Origin: Burkholderia pyrrocinia
Lineage (GTDB): Bacteria; Pseudomonadota; Gammaproteobacteria; Burkholderiales; Burkholderiaceae
Length of the DNA stretch: 64,000 nucleotides
Direction of reading: 5' to 3'
Assembly: GCF_003330765.1 (NCBI RefSeq)
Contig: NZ_CP024904.1
Coordinates: 920,906-984,905 of the forward strand
Shown: piece by piece, positions 55,083-64,000 of the stretch
Layout of the letters: each line of letters begins with the position of its first letter
How positions within the stretch are numbered: position 1 is the first letter of the stretch
Notes under the pieces: model-generated
Told to the model about the DNA's origin: nothing
Databases searched by the model: none
What the model saw: the letters and a program-made list of their open reading frames with translations, nothing else
Position numbers and translations under genes: made by a program

Positions 55083-55895
55083 ATGCATGCGGAACTCGAC
55101 GACGACGAACTCGTCCGCTTCGACGCGCACGGCAGCACGCCGCTGCCCGCGGCCGACACCGAAGGATGGCTGGACCACGACGGCGCGCGCATCTGGCACG
55201 CGTCGTTCGGCCAGGGGCCGCCGGTCGTGCTGCTGCACGGCGGTCTCGGCCACGGCGGCAACTGGGGCAACCAGGTGCCGGCGCTGCTCGCGGCCGGCTA
55301 CCGCGCGATCGTGATCGACAGCCGCGGCCACGGCCGCAGTACGCGCGACGACCAACCCTATTCCTACGAACGCATGGCGTCGGACGTGCTCGCCGTCCTG
55401 GACGTGCTGCACGTCGACCGCGCGCGCTTCGTCGGCTGGAGCGACGGCGCTTGCATCGCGCTCGTGCTGGCCGCCCGCGCGCCGGAACGCGCGGCCGGCG
55501 TGTTTTTCTTCGCGTGCAACATGGACCCGGGCGGTACCAAGGAGATGGTGCCGAGCCCGTTGATCGATCGCTGCTTCGCGCGGCACCGGAAGGACTACGC
55601 GCAACTGTCCGCGACGCCGGACCAGTTCGACGCATTCGTCGCGGCCGTCAGCGAAATGATGCGGACGCAACCGGATTACCGCGCGCAGGATCTCGCGGCG
55701 ATCGCCGTGCCGGTGACGATCGTGCTGGGCGAGCACGACGAATTCATCCGGCCCGACCATGCGGCGTATCTGGCGCGCACGATTCCGGGCGCGACGCTGA
55801 CGATCCTGCCCGGCGTGAGCCATTTCGCGCCGCTGCAGCGGCCCGCGCGGTTCAACGCGGCGTTGCTGGCTTTCCTCGACCGGCTGCCGGGCTGA
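55083..55895 (+). CDS. Alpha/beta hydrolase
   Basis: A 270-residue alpha/beta-hydrolase. The nucleophile elbow is GWSDGA, the oxyanion region LLHGGLGHGGNW, the acid D in GEHDEF and the catalytic His in GVSHFAPLQ. It is cytoplasmic, with no signal peptide. The sequence is of the haloperoxidase/proline-iminopeptidase-like group; the substrate cannot be told. It stands alone. Confidence 0.86.
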   Translation: MHAELDDDELVRFDAHGSTPLPAADTEGWLDHDGARIWHASFGQGPPVVLLHGGLGHGGNWGNQVPALLAAGYRAIVIDSRGHGRSTRDDQPYSYERMASDVLAVLDVLHVDRARFVGWSDGACIALVLAARAPERAAGVFFFACNMDPGGTKEMVPSPLIDRCFARHRKDYAQLSATPDQFDAFVAAVSEMMRTQPDYRAQDLAAIAVPVTIVLGEHDEFIRPDHAAYLARTIPGATLTILPGVSHFAPLQRPARFNAALLAFLDRLPG

Positions 55896-56257
55896 CGCGC
55901 GGCCCGCCGGCGGGCGCGTTCGTTGCTCATGCGGCGTGTCGGTGTTGGCGGATCTGACAAGACTTATCTCTTTTTCATCGATTCTCGATGCAGCGCCATT
56001 CGGCCGCCGGATTGGATGCGGTTAAAACCGACAGGTTTTTCCGGCAAGTCGGTGAACGGCCCGCGATCGCAGCAGTGCGATCCGGCGTTTCGCATATCTC
56101 ATAAGTTTTTCTTTCGGCTCGCGCAACATATCGTCGATTGTTGGCGGCCGGCCGGCAGTGGATAGTCCTGCTTCGACAGGCCGGCCGCCGCGATCGCCGC
56201 GCGGCGCATGCGGATCTGTTGCCCATGCAACCACCCCACATCGAAGGAACCGCAACC
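55896..56257. other. Intergenic region upstream of the beta-lactamase gene
   Basis: 362 bases. It contains an AT-rich patch around 56095-56115, the likely promoter, and a long inverted repeat at 56143-56189 in the untranslated leader. No ampR-like regulator is encoded next to the gene. Confidence 0.5.
56143..56189 (+). repeat. Long hairpin in the ampC leader
   Basis: Arms GGCGGCCGGCC (56143-56153) and GGCCGGCCGCC (56179-56189) pair perfectly over 11 bases around a 25-base loop, which can itself form a short GCAG/CTGC stem. It lies 68 bases before the beta-lactamase start. Confidence 0.6.
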
Positions 56258-57427
56258 ATGCGATTCAACGCGACACGTTTTGCCGCGACCCTGTTCGTCG
56301 CCGCGTGCGCCACCGCCACGGCCGGGCGCGCGGCAGCCGTCACGCAGGACGACATCCACGACACCGTGACCCGCCACGTCGCGCCGCTGATGAAGCAGTA
56401 CGCCATTCCCGGCATGGCGATCGGCATCGTCGCCGACGGCAAGCCCTACGTGTTCGACTACGGCGTGATGTCGACGCAAACCGGCAAGCCCGTCACCGGC
56501 GACACGCTGTTCGAAATCGGCTCCGTCAGCAAGACGCTGACCGCGACGCTCGCGTCCGACGCGCAGGAAGGCGGCGAGCTGTCGCTTGCGGACCCGGCCG
56601 GCAAGTACCTGCCCGCGCTGCAGGGCAAGCCGTTCGGCGGCGTGACGCTGCTCCAGCTCGGCACGCACACGCCCGGCGGGACGCCGCTGCAGGTGCCGGA
56701 CGACATCCGCGACGACGCCGGCCTGATCCGCTATCTCGACGCGTGGCGACCCGCGTATGCGCCGGGCACGCACCGCAAGTATTCGAACGTCGCGATCGGG
56801 ATGCTCGGGTGGCTCACCGCGAAGGCGATGCACAAGGATTTCGCGACGCTGATGGAACAGCGGCTCTTTCCCGCGCTCGGGATGACGCACACGTACATCG
56901 ACGTGCCCGACGCACGCATGGCCGACTATGCGCAAGGCTATACGAAGGACGGCAAGGCGGTCCGGATGACGGAAGGCATGCTGTGGCAGCAGGCATACGG
57001 CGTGCGGACCACGGCGGCCGACCTGTTGCGTTTCGTGCAGGCGAACATGGGGCTGATCGATACCGCGCCGCGACTGCAGCGCGCGATCGAACGCACGCAC
57101 ACGGGCTATTTCCGCGCGGGGCCGCTGACGCAGGACTTGATCTGGGAACAGTATCCGTATCCGGTCGCGCTGCCGACGCTGCTCGAAGGGAACGCGCCGA
57201 AGATGCTGTTCAATGCGACACCGGCCAGCGCGATCAAGCCGCCGCTGGCGCCGAGCCCGGACACGTGGATCAACAAGACGGGCTCGACCAACGGCTTCAG
57301 CACGTATGTCGCGTTCGTTCCCGCGAAGCGGATCGCGATCGTCATGCTCGCGAACGGCAGCGTGCCGATCGAGGACCGCGTGAAGACCGCGTACCGGATT
57401 CTCGGGTCGCTCGACGGCGGACGGTAA
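56258..57427 (+). CDS. Class C (AmpC-type) beta-lactamase
   Basis: A 389-residue serine beta-lactamase, the usual AmpC length. The catalytic motif SVSK is at residues 89-92 (Ser89, Lys92), YSN at 175-177, and KTG at 340-342, with KTGSTNGF following as in class C enzymes. A signal peptide precedes it (cleavage near GRAAA), so it is periplasmic. It hydrolyses cephalosporins and penicillins. AAGGA precedes the ATG. No divergent ampR is present; the leader hairpin may matter for control. Confidence 0.92.
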   Translation: MRFNATRFAATLFVAACATATAGRAAAVTQDDIHDTVTRHVAPLMKQYAIPGMAIGIVADGKPYVFDYGVMSTQTGKPVTGDTLFEIGSVSKTLTATLASDAQEGGELSLADPAGKYLPALQGKPFGGVTLLQLGTHTPGGTPLQVPDDIRDDAGLIRYLDAWRPAYAPGTHRKYSNVAIGMLGWLTAKAMHKDFATLMEQRLFPALGMTHTYIDVPDARMADYAQGYTKDGKAVRMTEGMLWQQAYGVRTTAADLLRFVQANMGLIDTAPRLQRAIERTHTGYFRAGPLTQDLIWEQYPYPVALPTLLEGNAPKMLFNATPASAIKPPLAPSPDTWINKTGSTNGFSTYVAFVPAKRIAIVMLANGSVPIEDRVKTAYRILGSLDGGR

Positions 57428-57514
57428 CGTCCGCTGTGCCTGCCCATGCGGAAATTGATGAGCCGGCAATCCGGTGTGCGGCACGCGTGACACCGGCCGA
57501 CGGAGGGGAATCGA

Positions 57515-58177
57515 TTGAGCATCGCATGGGACGGAATCACGGGCGCCGACGTGCTCGGCGACGCGCAGGTCGCGAGCCGGCACGCATTGGCCGACGCGGC
57601 GAGGAACGGTGACTGGGCGGCGATGCTGGATCTCGTCGCGAAACAGCCCGCGCTCGTCAATGCGACGCGGCTCGGCGGCACGTCGCTTTATGCGCCGTTG
57701 CACCAGGCCGCGTATGGCGGCGCGCCGCCGGAGGTCGTCGCCGAACTGCTGTGGCTGGGTGCATGGCGCATGCTGCGGGATGCCCAGCGCGAGCGCGCGC
57801 TCGATATCGCCATGCGGCGCGGACATCGGCATCTGGTCGAGCTGCTCACGCCGCAGCCGCGACGCTCCGTGCCCGGCGACACGCTGCTCGAAATCCAGCG
57901 CCATTTCCACGCCATGATTGCCGGCCGCATCGCGCACCTGCGCATCGACGCGCTGCGCTTGCCCGAACTCGAACCGCTGCTCGAACTCGACGCGCAGGCC
58001 GAACGCATGTGGTTCGCGGTGCCGGGCATGTATGGCGGATTCGGCTATGCGCTGCGCACGGACGGCGACGCGGCCGTGCTCGTGTCCGAGAGCTGGAGCC
58101 GCGTGGTCGGCGGCTCGGGCCAGCGGCACGAGATCACGGCGAACGGCTGCACGCTGGTCGAAGAGGGGTTCGTCTGA
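57515..58177 (+). CDS. Ankyrin-like repeat protein
   Basis: A 220-residue protein that starts with TTG, supported by a strong ribosome site GGAGGGG 6 bases before; no in-frame ATG fits. Residues 20-110 look like two to three ankyrin repeats (ALADAARNGDWAAMLDLVAK, then TSLYAPLHQAAYGGAPPEVV and ALDIAMRRGHRHLVELL). The last 90 residues are a separate beta-rich domain with no recognised family. It is probably a cytoplasmic protein-binding factor. Confidence 0.75.
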   Translation: MSIAWDGITGADVLGDAQVASRHALADAARNGDWAAMLDLVAKQPALVNATRLGGTSLYAPLHQAAYGGAPPEVVAELLWLGAWRMLRDAQRERALDIAMRRGHRHLVELLTPQPRRSVPGDTLLEIQRHFHAMIAGRIAHLRIDALRLPELEPLLELDAQAERMWFAVPGMYGGFGYALRTDGDAAVLVSESWSRVVGGSGQRHEITANGCTLVEEGFV

Positions 58178-58217
58178 CGAGCGCACGCGCATCGCGGCGA
58201 GCGCGGCGCGTGCTCGC

Positions 58218-60252
58218 TCAGGCGACTGCCGTGTCGATTGCCGCCACTCCCGCCGTACCGCGCGAGGTCGAGCCCTGCACCGCCGCAGCGCCCGCGAGAC
58301 GCCGATAGCGCGCGAGCGCCCACAGCGGGAAGTACGCGGTGTAGCCGTGATACTTCAGATAGAAGATGCGCGGAAAGCCCGGCGCATTGTGCGAGCGGTG
58401 CCACCAGAAGCCGTCGTCCTGCTGCACCGACTGCAGATACGCGATGCCGCGCTTCACCGAGTCGGATTCGCCGTCGCCGAACGCCATCTGCGCGAGCAGC
58501 GCCCACGCGGTGCAGTTCGACGTGCTCTCTCCGGAGTTGGTGCCGGCGAGCGTCGGGTCGATATAGCTGTCGTTCGTCTCGCCCCAGCCGCCGTCCGCAT
58601 GCTGTCGTGCGCGCAGCCATTCGAGCGCGCGCGCGATATAGGGCTGAGACTTGTCCTCGCCGGCGAGCGCGAGCGCCGGCCACACGCTCCACGTGCCGTA
58701 CAGGTAGTTCGTGCCCAGCGGCCCCACCAACTGCCGTCGGGCTGTTGCGTGCGCTTCGTACGTCGATGCAGCGCGCGAGCGACGCGCGGTCGTCCGCGCG
58801 CTTCGTGACGCCGACACAGCAGCACGCGGCCCGACACGTCTTCGGTCGGCGGATCGAGCAGCGCGCCGTGATCGGCGAACGGGATCGCGTTCAGGTACAG
58901 GCGATCGCAATCGGCGTCGAATGCCGCGAAGCCGCCGTTGCGCGATTGCAGCCCGCGCATCAGTCGAGCGCACGTGCGACGCGCTGCGCATACGGGTTCG
59001 TGCCATCCGTGTTGCGATGCGTGCGGCCGCGGCGATCGAGCATCGCGGTGACGAGGCGCGCTGTCGTCGATGTCGGGGTAGTACGGGTTCGCGTACTGGA
59101 ACGCCCATCCGCCCGGTTCCGTGTCGGCCGGCGCGTTCTCGATCCAGTCGCCGCGCAGGTCGTTCACCTGGCGCTCGGCCAGCCAGTCGTACGCGCGCGC
59201 GATGCGTGCGTCGAGTTCGCGCAGCGCGCCGGCCGGCTCGCCGGCTGCTTCCGGCGCCGCACGCCGCGCGCCTGCTCGAGCGCCATCGTGCTCCATGCGG
59301 TCCCACACCGGCGACAGGCAGGGCTGGCAATACACGCTGCCGTCCGGCCGCGTGACCAGCAGCTTCTCCAGCGCGTTTTCGCAATCGCGCCGCAGCGGAT
59401 GATCGTCCGGGTAGCCGAGCACTTCCATCATCTGATAGCTATATACGATCGGCGGGAAGATGCCGCCGAGCCCGTCCTCGCCGTTCATGCGTTCCGCGCA
59501 CCAGGCTTCCGCATGCCGGATCGCGCGCTGCCCGCAGACGCTTCGGCATCAGCGGCTCGATATGACGGACCGTGCGGTCGAGCGCGAGGAAGAGCTTGCG
59601 CATGCCGCGCGCGGGCGGAAGTAGTGGCGCTCCTCGTCCGGCGGCGTGACGAACAGCTCGCGGATCGAGATGTTGCGCGGATTGCGGCGCGCGCCTTCAG
59701 CGAGCACAGCACCAGCAGCGGCACCATCGTCGTGCGCGCCCAGTACGCGACCTTGTACATCGAGATCGGCACCCACTTCGGGAACAGCACGAATTCGATC
59801 GGCATGAACGGCGCCGCGCGCCACGGCACCTGGCCGAACGTCGCGAGCAGGATGCGCGTGAATACGTTCGAGCGCGCCGCGCCGCCGAGCGTCAGGATCG
59901 CGTCGCGCGCGCGGACCATGTGCGGCGCGTGTTCGCTGTCGCCAGCCGCTTCAGCGCGAAGTACGCCTTGACGCTGCACGACACGTCCGGAGCGCCGTCG
60001 ACGTACAGATCCCATCCGCCATGCGCGTCGAGCCGCTGGATCGCGCGCAGGTGGCGCGCCATCTTCTCCTGGCGCACGTCGTCGATCTTGTCATGAAATG
60101 CATCATCAGGATGTATTCCGCGTGATCGTCGCGTCGGATTCCAGTTCGAAACACCAGCTGCCGTCGGGCTGCTGAAGACGCACGAGCGCGTCGCGTCCCC
60201 GGGCGATGGCGGTGTCGAGCGCGGACCAGGGGGATGGGGTCGGTTTGTTCAT
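58218..60252 (-). pseudogene. shc: Squalene-hopene cyclase gene broken by many frameshifts
   Basis: Pieces of a squalene-hopene cyclase occur in order across all three minus-strand frames: a start (MNKPTPSPWSALDTAIARG) at 60252, GGWDLYVDGAPDVSCSVKA, then FPKWVPISMYKVAYWARTTM, the QW-repeat region, DIDDSA (the catalytic DxDD motif), LQSRNGGFAAFDADCDR and an intact C-terminal 170 residues ending at 58218. At least ten single or double base shifts separate the pieces, for example near 60122, 60092, 59950, 59700, 59612, 59530, 59300 and 59060. The intact enzyme cyclises squalene to hopene for membrane hopanoids. As sequenced, it cannot be made. Confidence 0.9.
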
Positions 60253-60316
60253 GCGGCGGATAATACCATCCAGCTGGAATGTTTATATCGAGACCTCCGG
60301 TGCTAACATCCGCACC

Positions 60317-61003
60317 ATGAAAAAACGCCTCGAACCTGTGTCGCGCGACGTGTCCGCGCCTGTTGAACCGGCTGGCGCGGCCGGCGCACGGGCGCCGGAA
60401 GGATCATCGGCGCCGGCCGCCGCCCGCCGCCGGCGTGCGACGGAAAAAAGCGCCGGATCAGGTGCGCGCGCAGTTGCTGGCGGCCGCATCGGAGATTGCG
60501 ACGCATCACGGCGTGGCCGCGTTGACGCTCGATGCGGTGGCCGAGCGGGCCGGCGTGACGAAAGCGCGCTGCAGTATCACTTCGCGAACAAGCAGGGGCT
60601 GCTGGATGCGCTGTTCGGGCAGGCGACCGAGCGGTTCAGCGCGCAGATGGCCGCGCGAATGGCGGCGGATTCCGGCGGGCCGGCGCGGCGGCGCGGGCCT
60701 ATCTGCACGCGGTGCTCGACGACGCACAGCCGGCCGCGAGTACCGATGTGCTGCGCGTGCTGGTCGCGTCGATGATTACGAGCAGGAGACGCGCGAGCGA
60801 TGGTCGGTGCCGATGCGGGAATGGACGCGGCCCGATCCCGTGCCGCTCGAGCAGGCCGCGACGCTGATGATCTGCCGGCTCGCGGCGACGGGCTGTGGAT
60901 TTCGGAACTGCTCGACAGCGTCGAGGTATCGGCCGGGTTGCGCACGGAGATCGTTCGTCAACTGGACGCGATGAGCAAGGGCGTGGTTCCGAATCCGGGC
61001 TAG
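60317..61003 (+). pseudogene. TetR family regulator gene with frameshifts
   Basis: A TetR regulator split over three frames. The DNA-binding part is VRAQLLAAASEIATHHGVAA and LTLDAVAERAGVTK, followed in another frame by ALQYHFANKQGLLDALFGQA, then AYLHAVLDDAQPAASTD, TRERWSVPMREWTRPDPV and the C-terminus WISELLDSVEVSAGLRTEI. About five shifts are needed (near 60425, 60570, 60690, 60770 and 60893). It is divergent from the cyclase gene, 64 bases apart, and would be its likely regulator. Confidence 0.82.
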
Positions 61004-61169
61004 CGTATCAGTTTTAAGCGAGTACGTTGAAGCGCCCCACCTCAAACCCGCTTGCTCGGGATCATGCAGTTGGCTATTCTGGTGCGCATGAACCGATCGC
61101 ATACCCGTTCGATTATTTGCGCCGCAATTTCGCCGGCGGGGTAGCCATCGACTGAACGCATGTCATCAC

Positions 61170-61192
61170 AACCCGCCGGAAGGCGGGTTTTT
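61170..61192 (+). terminator. Rho-independent terminator
   Basis: A stem CCCGCC/GGCGGG with flanking AA/TT closes a GGAA loop and is followed by five T. It ends rightward transcription after the TetR gene. The 160 bases between the TetR stop and this hairpin hold nothing I recognise. Confidence 0.85.
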
Positions 61193-61261
61193 GCTTTCCG
61201 GGCAATCGATCGAGAGCCTGGAAATGCAGACTGGAAGAATCACACGACGTCATCGAATGAC

Positions 61262-61787
61262 GTGGCGTTGCTCCACATGGTATGCGGCAAGATCGCGTCC
61301 GGGAAATCGACGCTCACCGCGAGGCTCGCAAGCGAAGCACGGACCGTATTGATCATCGAAGACGTCTGGCTCGCTCGCCTCTATCCGGGCGAGATTCTGT
61401 CGATCGACGACTATGTCCGATGTGCAAAGCGCGTCAAGGATGTGATTGCCGATCACGCCCGCGGTTTGCTGCAGGCCGGCGTTTCGGTGGCTCGATTTTC
61501 CGTTCAATACCGTCGCTGCGCGCGTGTGGGGGCATGGCGTTTCGCAGGCCGCCGGCTGCGACCATCGACTTCATTACCTCGACGTCAGCGATGCGGTTTG
61601 CAAGGCGCGTCTGCGCGCGCGCAATGCACGAGGGGAGCATCCGTTCCAGGCATCGGAAGCCGAGTTCGAGCAGATCACGCGGTACTTCGTGGCGCCGGAT
61701 GCGACGGAAGGGCTGAATGTCGTGACTTATGACGAAGCGGGGGCCGTCAGTGCACAGGCGTCGAGCGCTTCGCGGTCAGCGTCATGA
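61262..61787 (+). pseudogene. Small P-loop ATPase/kinase with a frameshift
   Basis: A P-loop kinase-like protein. From a GTG at 61262 the chain reads LLHMVCGKIASGKSTLTARL (Walker A) and on to HARGLLQAGVSV. At about 61492 the frame shifts, and the chain continues as LDFPFNTVAARVWGHG, DAVCKARLRARNARGEHPF and FEQITRYFVAPDATEGLNV to 61787. The intact protein would have about 175 residues. Relatives are zeta-toxin- or chloramphenicol-phosphotransferase-like kinases of unknown substrate. Confidence 0.75.
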
Positions 61788-62075
61788 AGTTCCCTCGAGA
61801 ATGACAAAGGTGCCGGTTGCTCCGGCGCGGAGCGCCTTGGCCGCCTGGTATTCGCGGCTCTCATAGAAACGCTTGGCTTCGGCGAACGAATCAAACTCCA
61901 GGACCACATGCCGTTCGTGGGCCTCGCCTTCGAGGTTTTCATGCTGTCCCGACAAAGCAATAATCTTCGGACTGAAATTGATCATTGCATCGCCTGCGGC
62001 TTTTGCATAGGCGGCGTAAGCCGTTGCATCCGAGATGCTCACGTGTGCGATTAGGTAAGCTTTTGGCATGTCCAT
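61782..62075 (-). CDS. DUF1330 family protein
   Basis: A 97-residue intact protein of the DUF1330 dimeric alpha/beta-barrel family: KAYLIAHVSISDATAYAAYA, then FSPKIIALSGQHENLEG and ERHVVLEFDSFAEAKRFYES. The function of DUF1330 is not established. AAGAGAG precedes the ATG. It is the only intact gene inside the frameshift-rich segment. Confidence 0.85.
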   Translation of the reverse strand: MDMPKAYLIAHVSISDATAYAAYAKAAGDAMINFSPKIIALSGQHENLEGEAHERHVVLEFDSFAEAKRFYESREYQAAKALRAGATGTFVILEGTS

Positions 62076-62165
62076 CTCTCTTTTGTCGTATGCGTCATGC
62101 AAGTCAACGCGGAGCGGGTGCTTGCAACCGCCCACGTCGAAGATATCGATCTGCAGTAGCCGGTT

Positions 62166-63222
62166 CTAATTCGACGCGGCGGGCCTGAACGCTTGCGGGA
62201 CCCTGCTCGCTTCCTGACGATCGATCATCCAGCCGGGATAGTGGGGAGGCAAAGGCGCTCACGGCATCAAGACGCGCAAGCTCCTCCTCTCCAAGAACGA
62301 CATCGACCGCGCCGAGATTGTCTTCGAGCTGTTCGACCCGTTTAGCGCCAATAATGACGCTCGTGACATGCGCTTGGCGAGTAACCAGGCGAGCGCGATC
62401 CGGGCGACAGAGACGCCGCGCGCGTCGGCGATGGCGCGCATCTGCGCAACGCACGACCAGGCTCGATCGAGATCGACCGGCCGGAAATCGAAATTGCGGC
62501 GCCTCGAACCTTCTTCGGTCGTTGCCCCGGGGCCAAACTTCCCGGAAAGCAATCCGCCGGCGAGGGGTGACCAGACGAGCAGCCCCATGCGCTCCTCGAT
62601 AACGAGTGGCACCAGTTCGCGCTCCACGTCGCGTCCCGCGATCGAATAGTAGGCCTGGAGCGTCTCGAAGCGCGTGGCATGTAGCGCTGCACTCAGCCCG
62701 AGCGCTTTACCCGATCTTGCCTGCGCGCCAATTCGATACGCCGACATAACGGACCAGCCCCTGCCGCGTGAGATCGTCGAGGGCACGCAACGTCTCTTCG
62801 ATCGGTGTGACAGAGTCGCTGGCGTGAATCTGGTAAAGGTCGATATGGTCGACTTGAAGCCGTTCCAGGCTTCTCTGCACGGAATCCATGATGTGACCGC
62901 GCGATGCCCCCTGTTCGTTGGGTTTCGGGCCCATCGCGCCGGCTGTCTTCGTAGCCAGCACGATCTCGCCTGCGTGGTACCCAAGGTCTCTCAGCGCCTG
63001 TCCGACGATGCGTTCAGACTGGCCAAAAGAATAAATGTCGGCGGTATCGATGAAATTGATTCCCTCGGCAAGCGCGCGGGCGATCAACTGGTTCGCCTCG
63101 TCCTGACCGACTGCGCCGATCGCCGCCCACATGCCGGCGTCAGCATTGCCGCCCAGCGTCATCGTGCCGAGGCACAGTTCGGAGACGTACAGGCCGCTGC
63201 GGCCAAGTTGCTTATATTTCAT
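62166..63222 (-). pseudogene. Aldo/keto reductase gene with three frameshifts
   Basis: An aldo/keto reductase of the YajO/YhdN-like group. The N-terminal half is intact from MKYKQLGRSGLYVSELCLGT at 63222 through the catalytic regions FIDTADIYSFGQSE and LATKTAG. Then a one-base insertion in GGG near 62711 makes a stop; the second frame carries HATRFETLQAYYSIAGRD and WSPLAGGLLSGKFGPG; a base lost near 62370 leads into HVTSVIIGAKRVEQLEDN; a third shift near 62255 restores the normal end PPHYPGWMIDRQEASR and the stop at 62166. Corrected length is about 352 residues. Confidence 0.85.
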
Positions 63223-63294
63223 GGCAGTTCCCTTCAAGATTGACCGGATGAAATGCGGCGGTGTCCGGTCCGTGGCGTCCCGCACGTCAGGATG

Positions 63295-63885
63295 TCAGTT
63301 GCTTTGCGATCTTCCGGACCGAAGCTGCCCGGCGATCATGGCGACGCGCGCGCCATAGCGGCGCGCCGTTTCGAGGTCGCCCGGCGACATCTCTTCGGGC
63401 GACGCATCGGCAGGCGTCTGCGCCATCGGCGCGATATAGGAGCCCATGCGATTCAGGTCGTCACGCATCGAGGCTTTCACGTTCGCCGGCTTGATATCCA
63501 TGCTGACCCAGATGCCGCCGTGCTGCCCGGCGAGCAGAAAGAAGTACTCGAGCGTATTGAGCTTGTCACCGTTGATACTTGCGCTATTGGTGAAGCCGCC
63601 AAAGGTCTTGTTTTGCCACCCGCACTCGAACCAGATCTTCGAGGATGCGTCCGCGAACTTCTTGAACTGCCAGCTGGGGCCGCCCATGTAGGTTGGCGAG
63701 CCGAACAGGATCGCATCCGCGCCGGCAAGCGTTTCCCAGGCCTCCTCCGCAATGTTTCCGTCGGTGTCGATTGCGACCAGTACGGCGCCGGCGCCTTCGG
63801 CGACAGCTGTTGCCATACGCTCGGTATGCCCATAGCCGGAGTGGTAGACGACGGCCGTTCTGACTGGCGAGGTGTGCTGAGTCAT
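63295..63885 (-). CDS. Flavodoxin-like NAD(P)H-dependent oxidoreductase
   Basis: A 196-residue flavodoxin-fold protein. The FMN phosphate loop is YHSGYGHTERMA near residues 14-25; the WrbA-like block FGSPTYMGGPSWQFKKF and LAGQHGG follow. It probably reduces quinones or nitro compounds. It lies 72 bases upstream of the broken aldo/keto reductase gene on the same strand and may have formed an operon with it. Direct repeats upstream suggest a regulator encoded beyond the window. Confidence 0.85.
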   Translation of the reverse strand: MTQHTSPVRTAVVYHSGYGHTERMATAVAEGAGAVLVAIDTDGNIAEEAWETLAGADAILFGSPTYMGGPSWQFKKFADASSKIWFECGWQNKTFGGFTNSASINGDKLNTLEYFFLLAGQHGGIWVSMDIKPANVKASMRDDLNRMGSYIAPMAQTPADASPEEMSPGDLETARRYGARVAMIAGQLRSGRSQSN

Positions 63886-63936
63886 GGTTGCTTCCTTTCG
63901 TTCACATTGTCCTCTCGGGACGACATGGCAAACTCT

Positions 63937-63954
63937 ACTGAGTCACAACTGAGT
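63937..63954. promoter_or_regulatory. Direct repeat ACTGAGT upstream of the flavodoxin gene
   Basis: ACTGAGT occurs at 63937-63943 and 63948-63954, 11 bases apart (one helical turn), in an AT-rich promoter stretch. It could be the site of an HxlR- or LysR-type regulator encoded to the right of the window. Confidence 0.4.
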
Positions 63955-64000
63955 TATAAATAGCGGTAAATTGAACGGTCTGTAACTGCCCGGGTGAACA

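Noticed and set aside
61160..61261. A start of the P-loop kinase at the ATG at 61160
   Set aside because: The first codons would be the stem of a Rho-independent terminator; family members begin just before the P-loop.

Overview
The window is high-GC DNA with dense, short-spaced genes. Its gene content is typical of a Burkholderia: an H-NS-like protein with a WSGRG motif, an OmpC-type porin, many LysR and MFS genes, and catabolic islands. I infer a secondary (accessory) chromosome of a Burkholderia cepacia complex member. No rRNA, tRNA, insertion sequence, CRISPR or replication origin was seen.

Layout. 1-5.9 kb: an amine oxidase (cut by the left edge) behind a ChrR-like cupin and a small monooxygenase-like protein; lrgAB; a small secreted protein; a quinone/redox module (wrbA, pirin and a divergent LysR). 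5.9-7.1 kb: a Fic protein whose start codon lies inside a stack of inverted repeats. 7.3-11.7 kb: an operon of a DUF3311 protein, a sodium:solute symporter, an amidohydrolase and a CobW-type metal-chaperone GTPase. 13-17.6 kb: a LacI repressor, two operator-like palindromes, and a sugar kinase-MFS-aldolase operon. 18-22.2 kb: DoxX, an RmlD-like reductase, then a retron (promoter, msr-msd RNA with an a1/a2 pairing, and reverse transcriptase) and an H-NS-like protein. 22.4-24.3 kb: an MFS transporter and a LOG-family protein.

24.4-36.5 kb is the main catabolic block: a dehydrogenase, a LysR regulator with two DNA-binding domains, gallate dioxygenase, an aromatic-acid MFS transporter, a LigJ-type hydratase, a LigK-type aldolase, a ModA-like protein with no signal peptide, a secreted tannase and a porin. 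Together they would release gallate from tannins, import it, cleave its ring and yield pyruvate and oxaloacetate. 38-41.6 kb: a four-gene osmoprotectant ABC importer. 42-49.4 kb: an AraC regulator, amine permease, class III aminotransferase, aldehyde dehydrogenase and M81 peptidase-like protein, probably for amine or polyamine catabolism. 49.5-58.2 kb: a beta-propeller protein, a GH92 mannosidase lipoprotein followed by a truncated lipoprotein gene, an alpha/beta hydrolase, a class C beta-lactamase and an ankyrin-like protein.

From 58.2 to 63.2 kb four genes (squalene-hopene cyclase, a TetR regulator, a small P-loop kinase and an aldo/keto reductase) are each split by one or more frameshifts, while the rest of the window is clean. 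This is either concentrated sequence error or local gene decay. The window ends with a flavodoxin-like protein.

The strongest candidates for new biology are the retron at 19953-21516 and the apparently self-regulating, possibly leaderless fic gene at 5911-7097.
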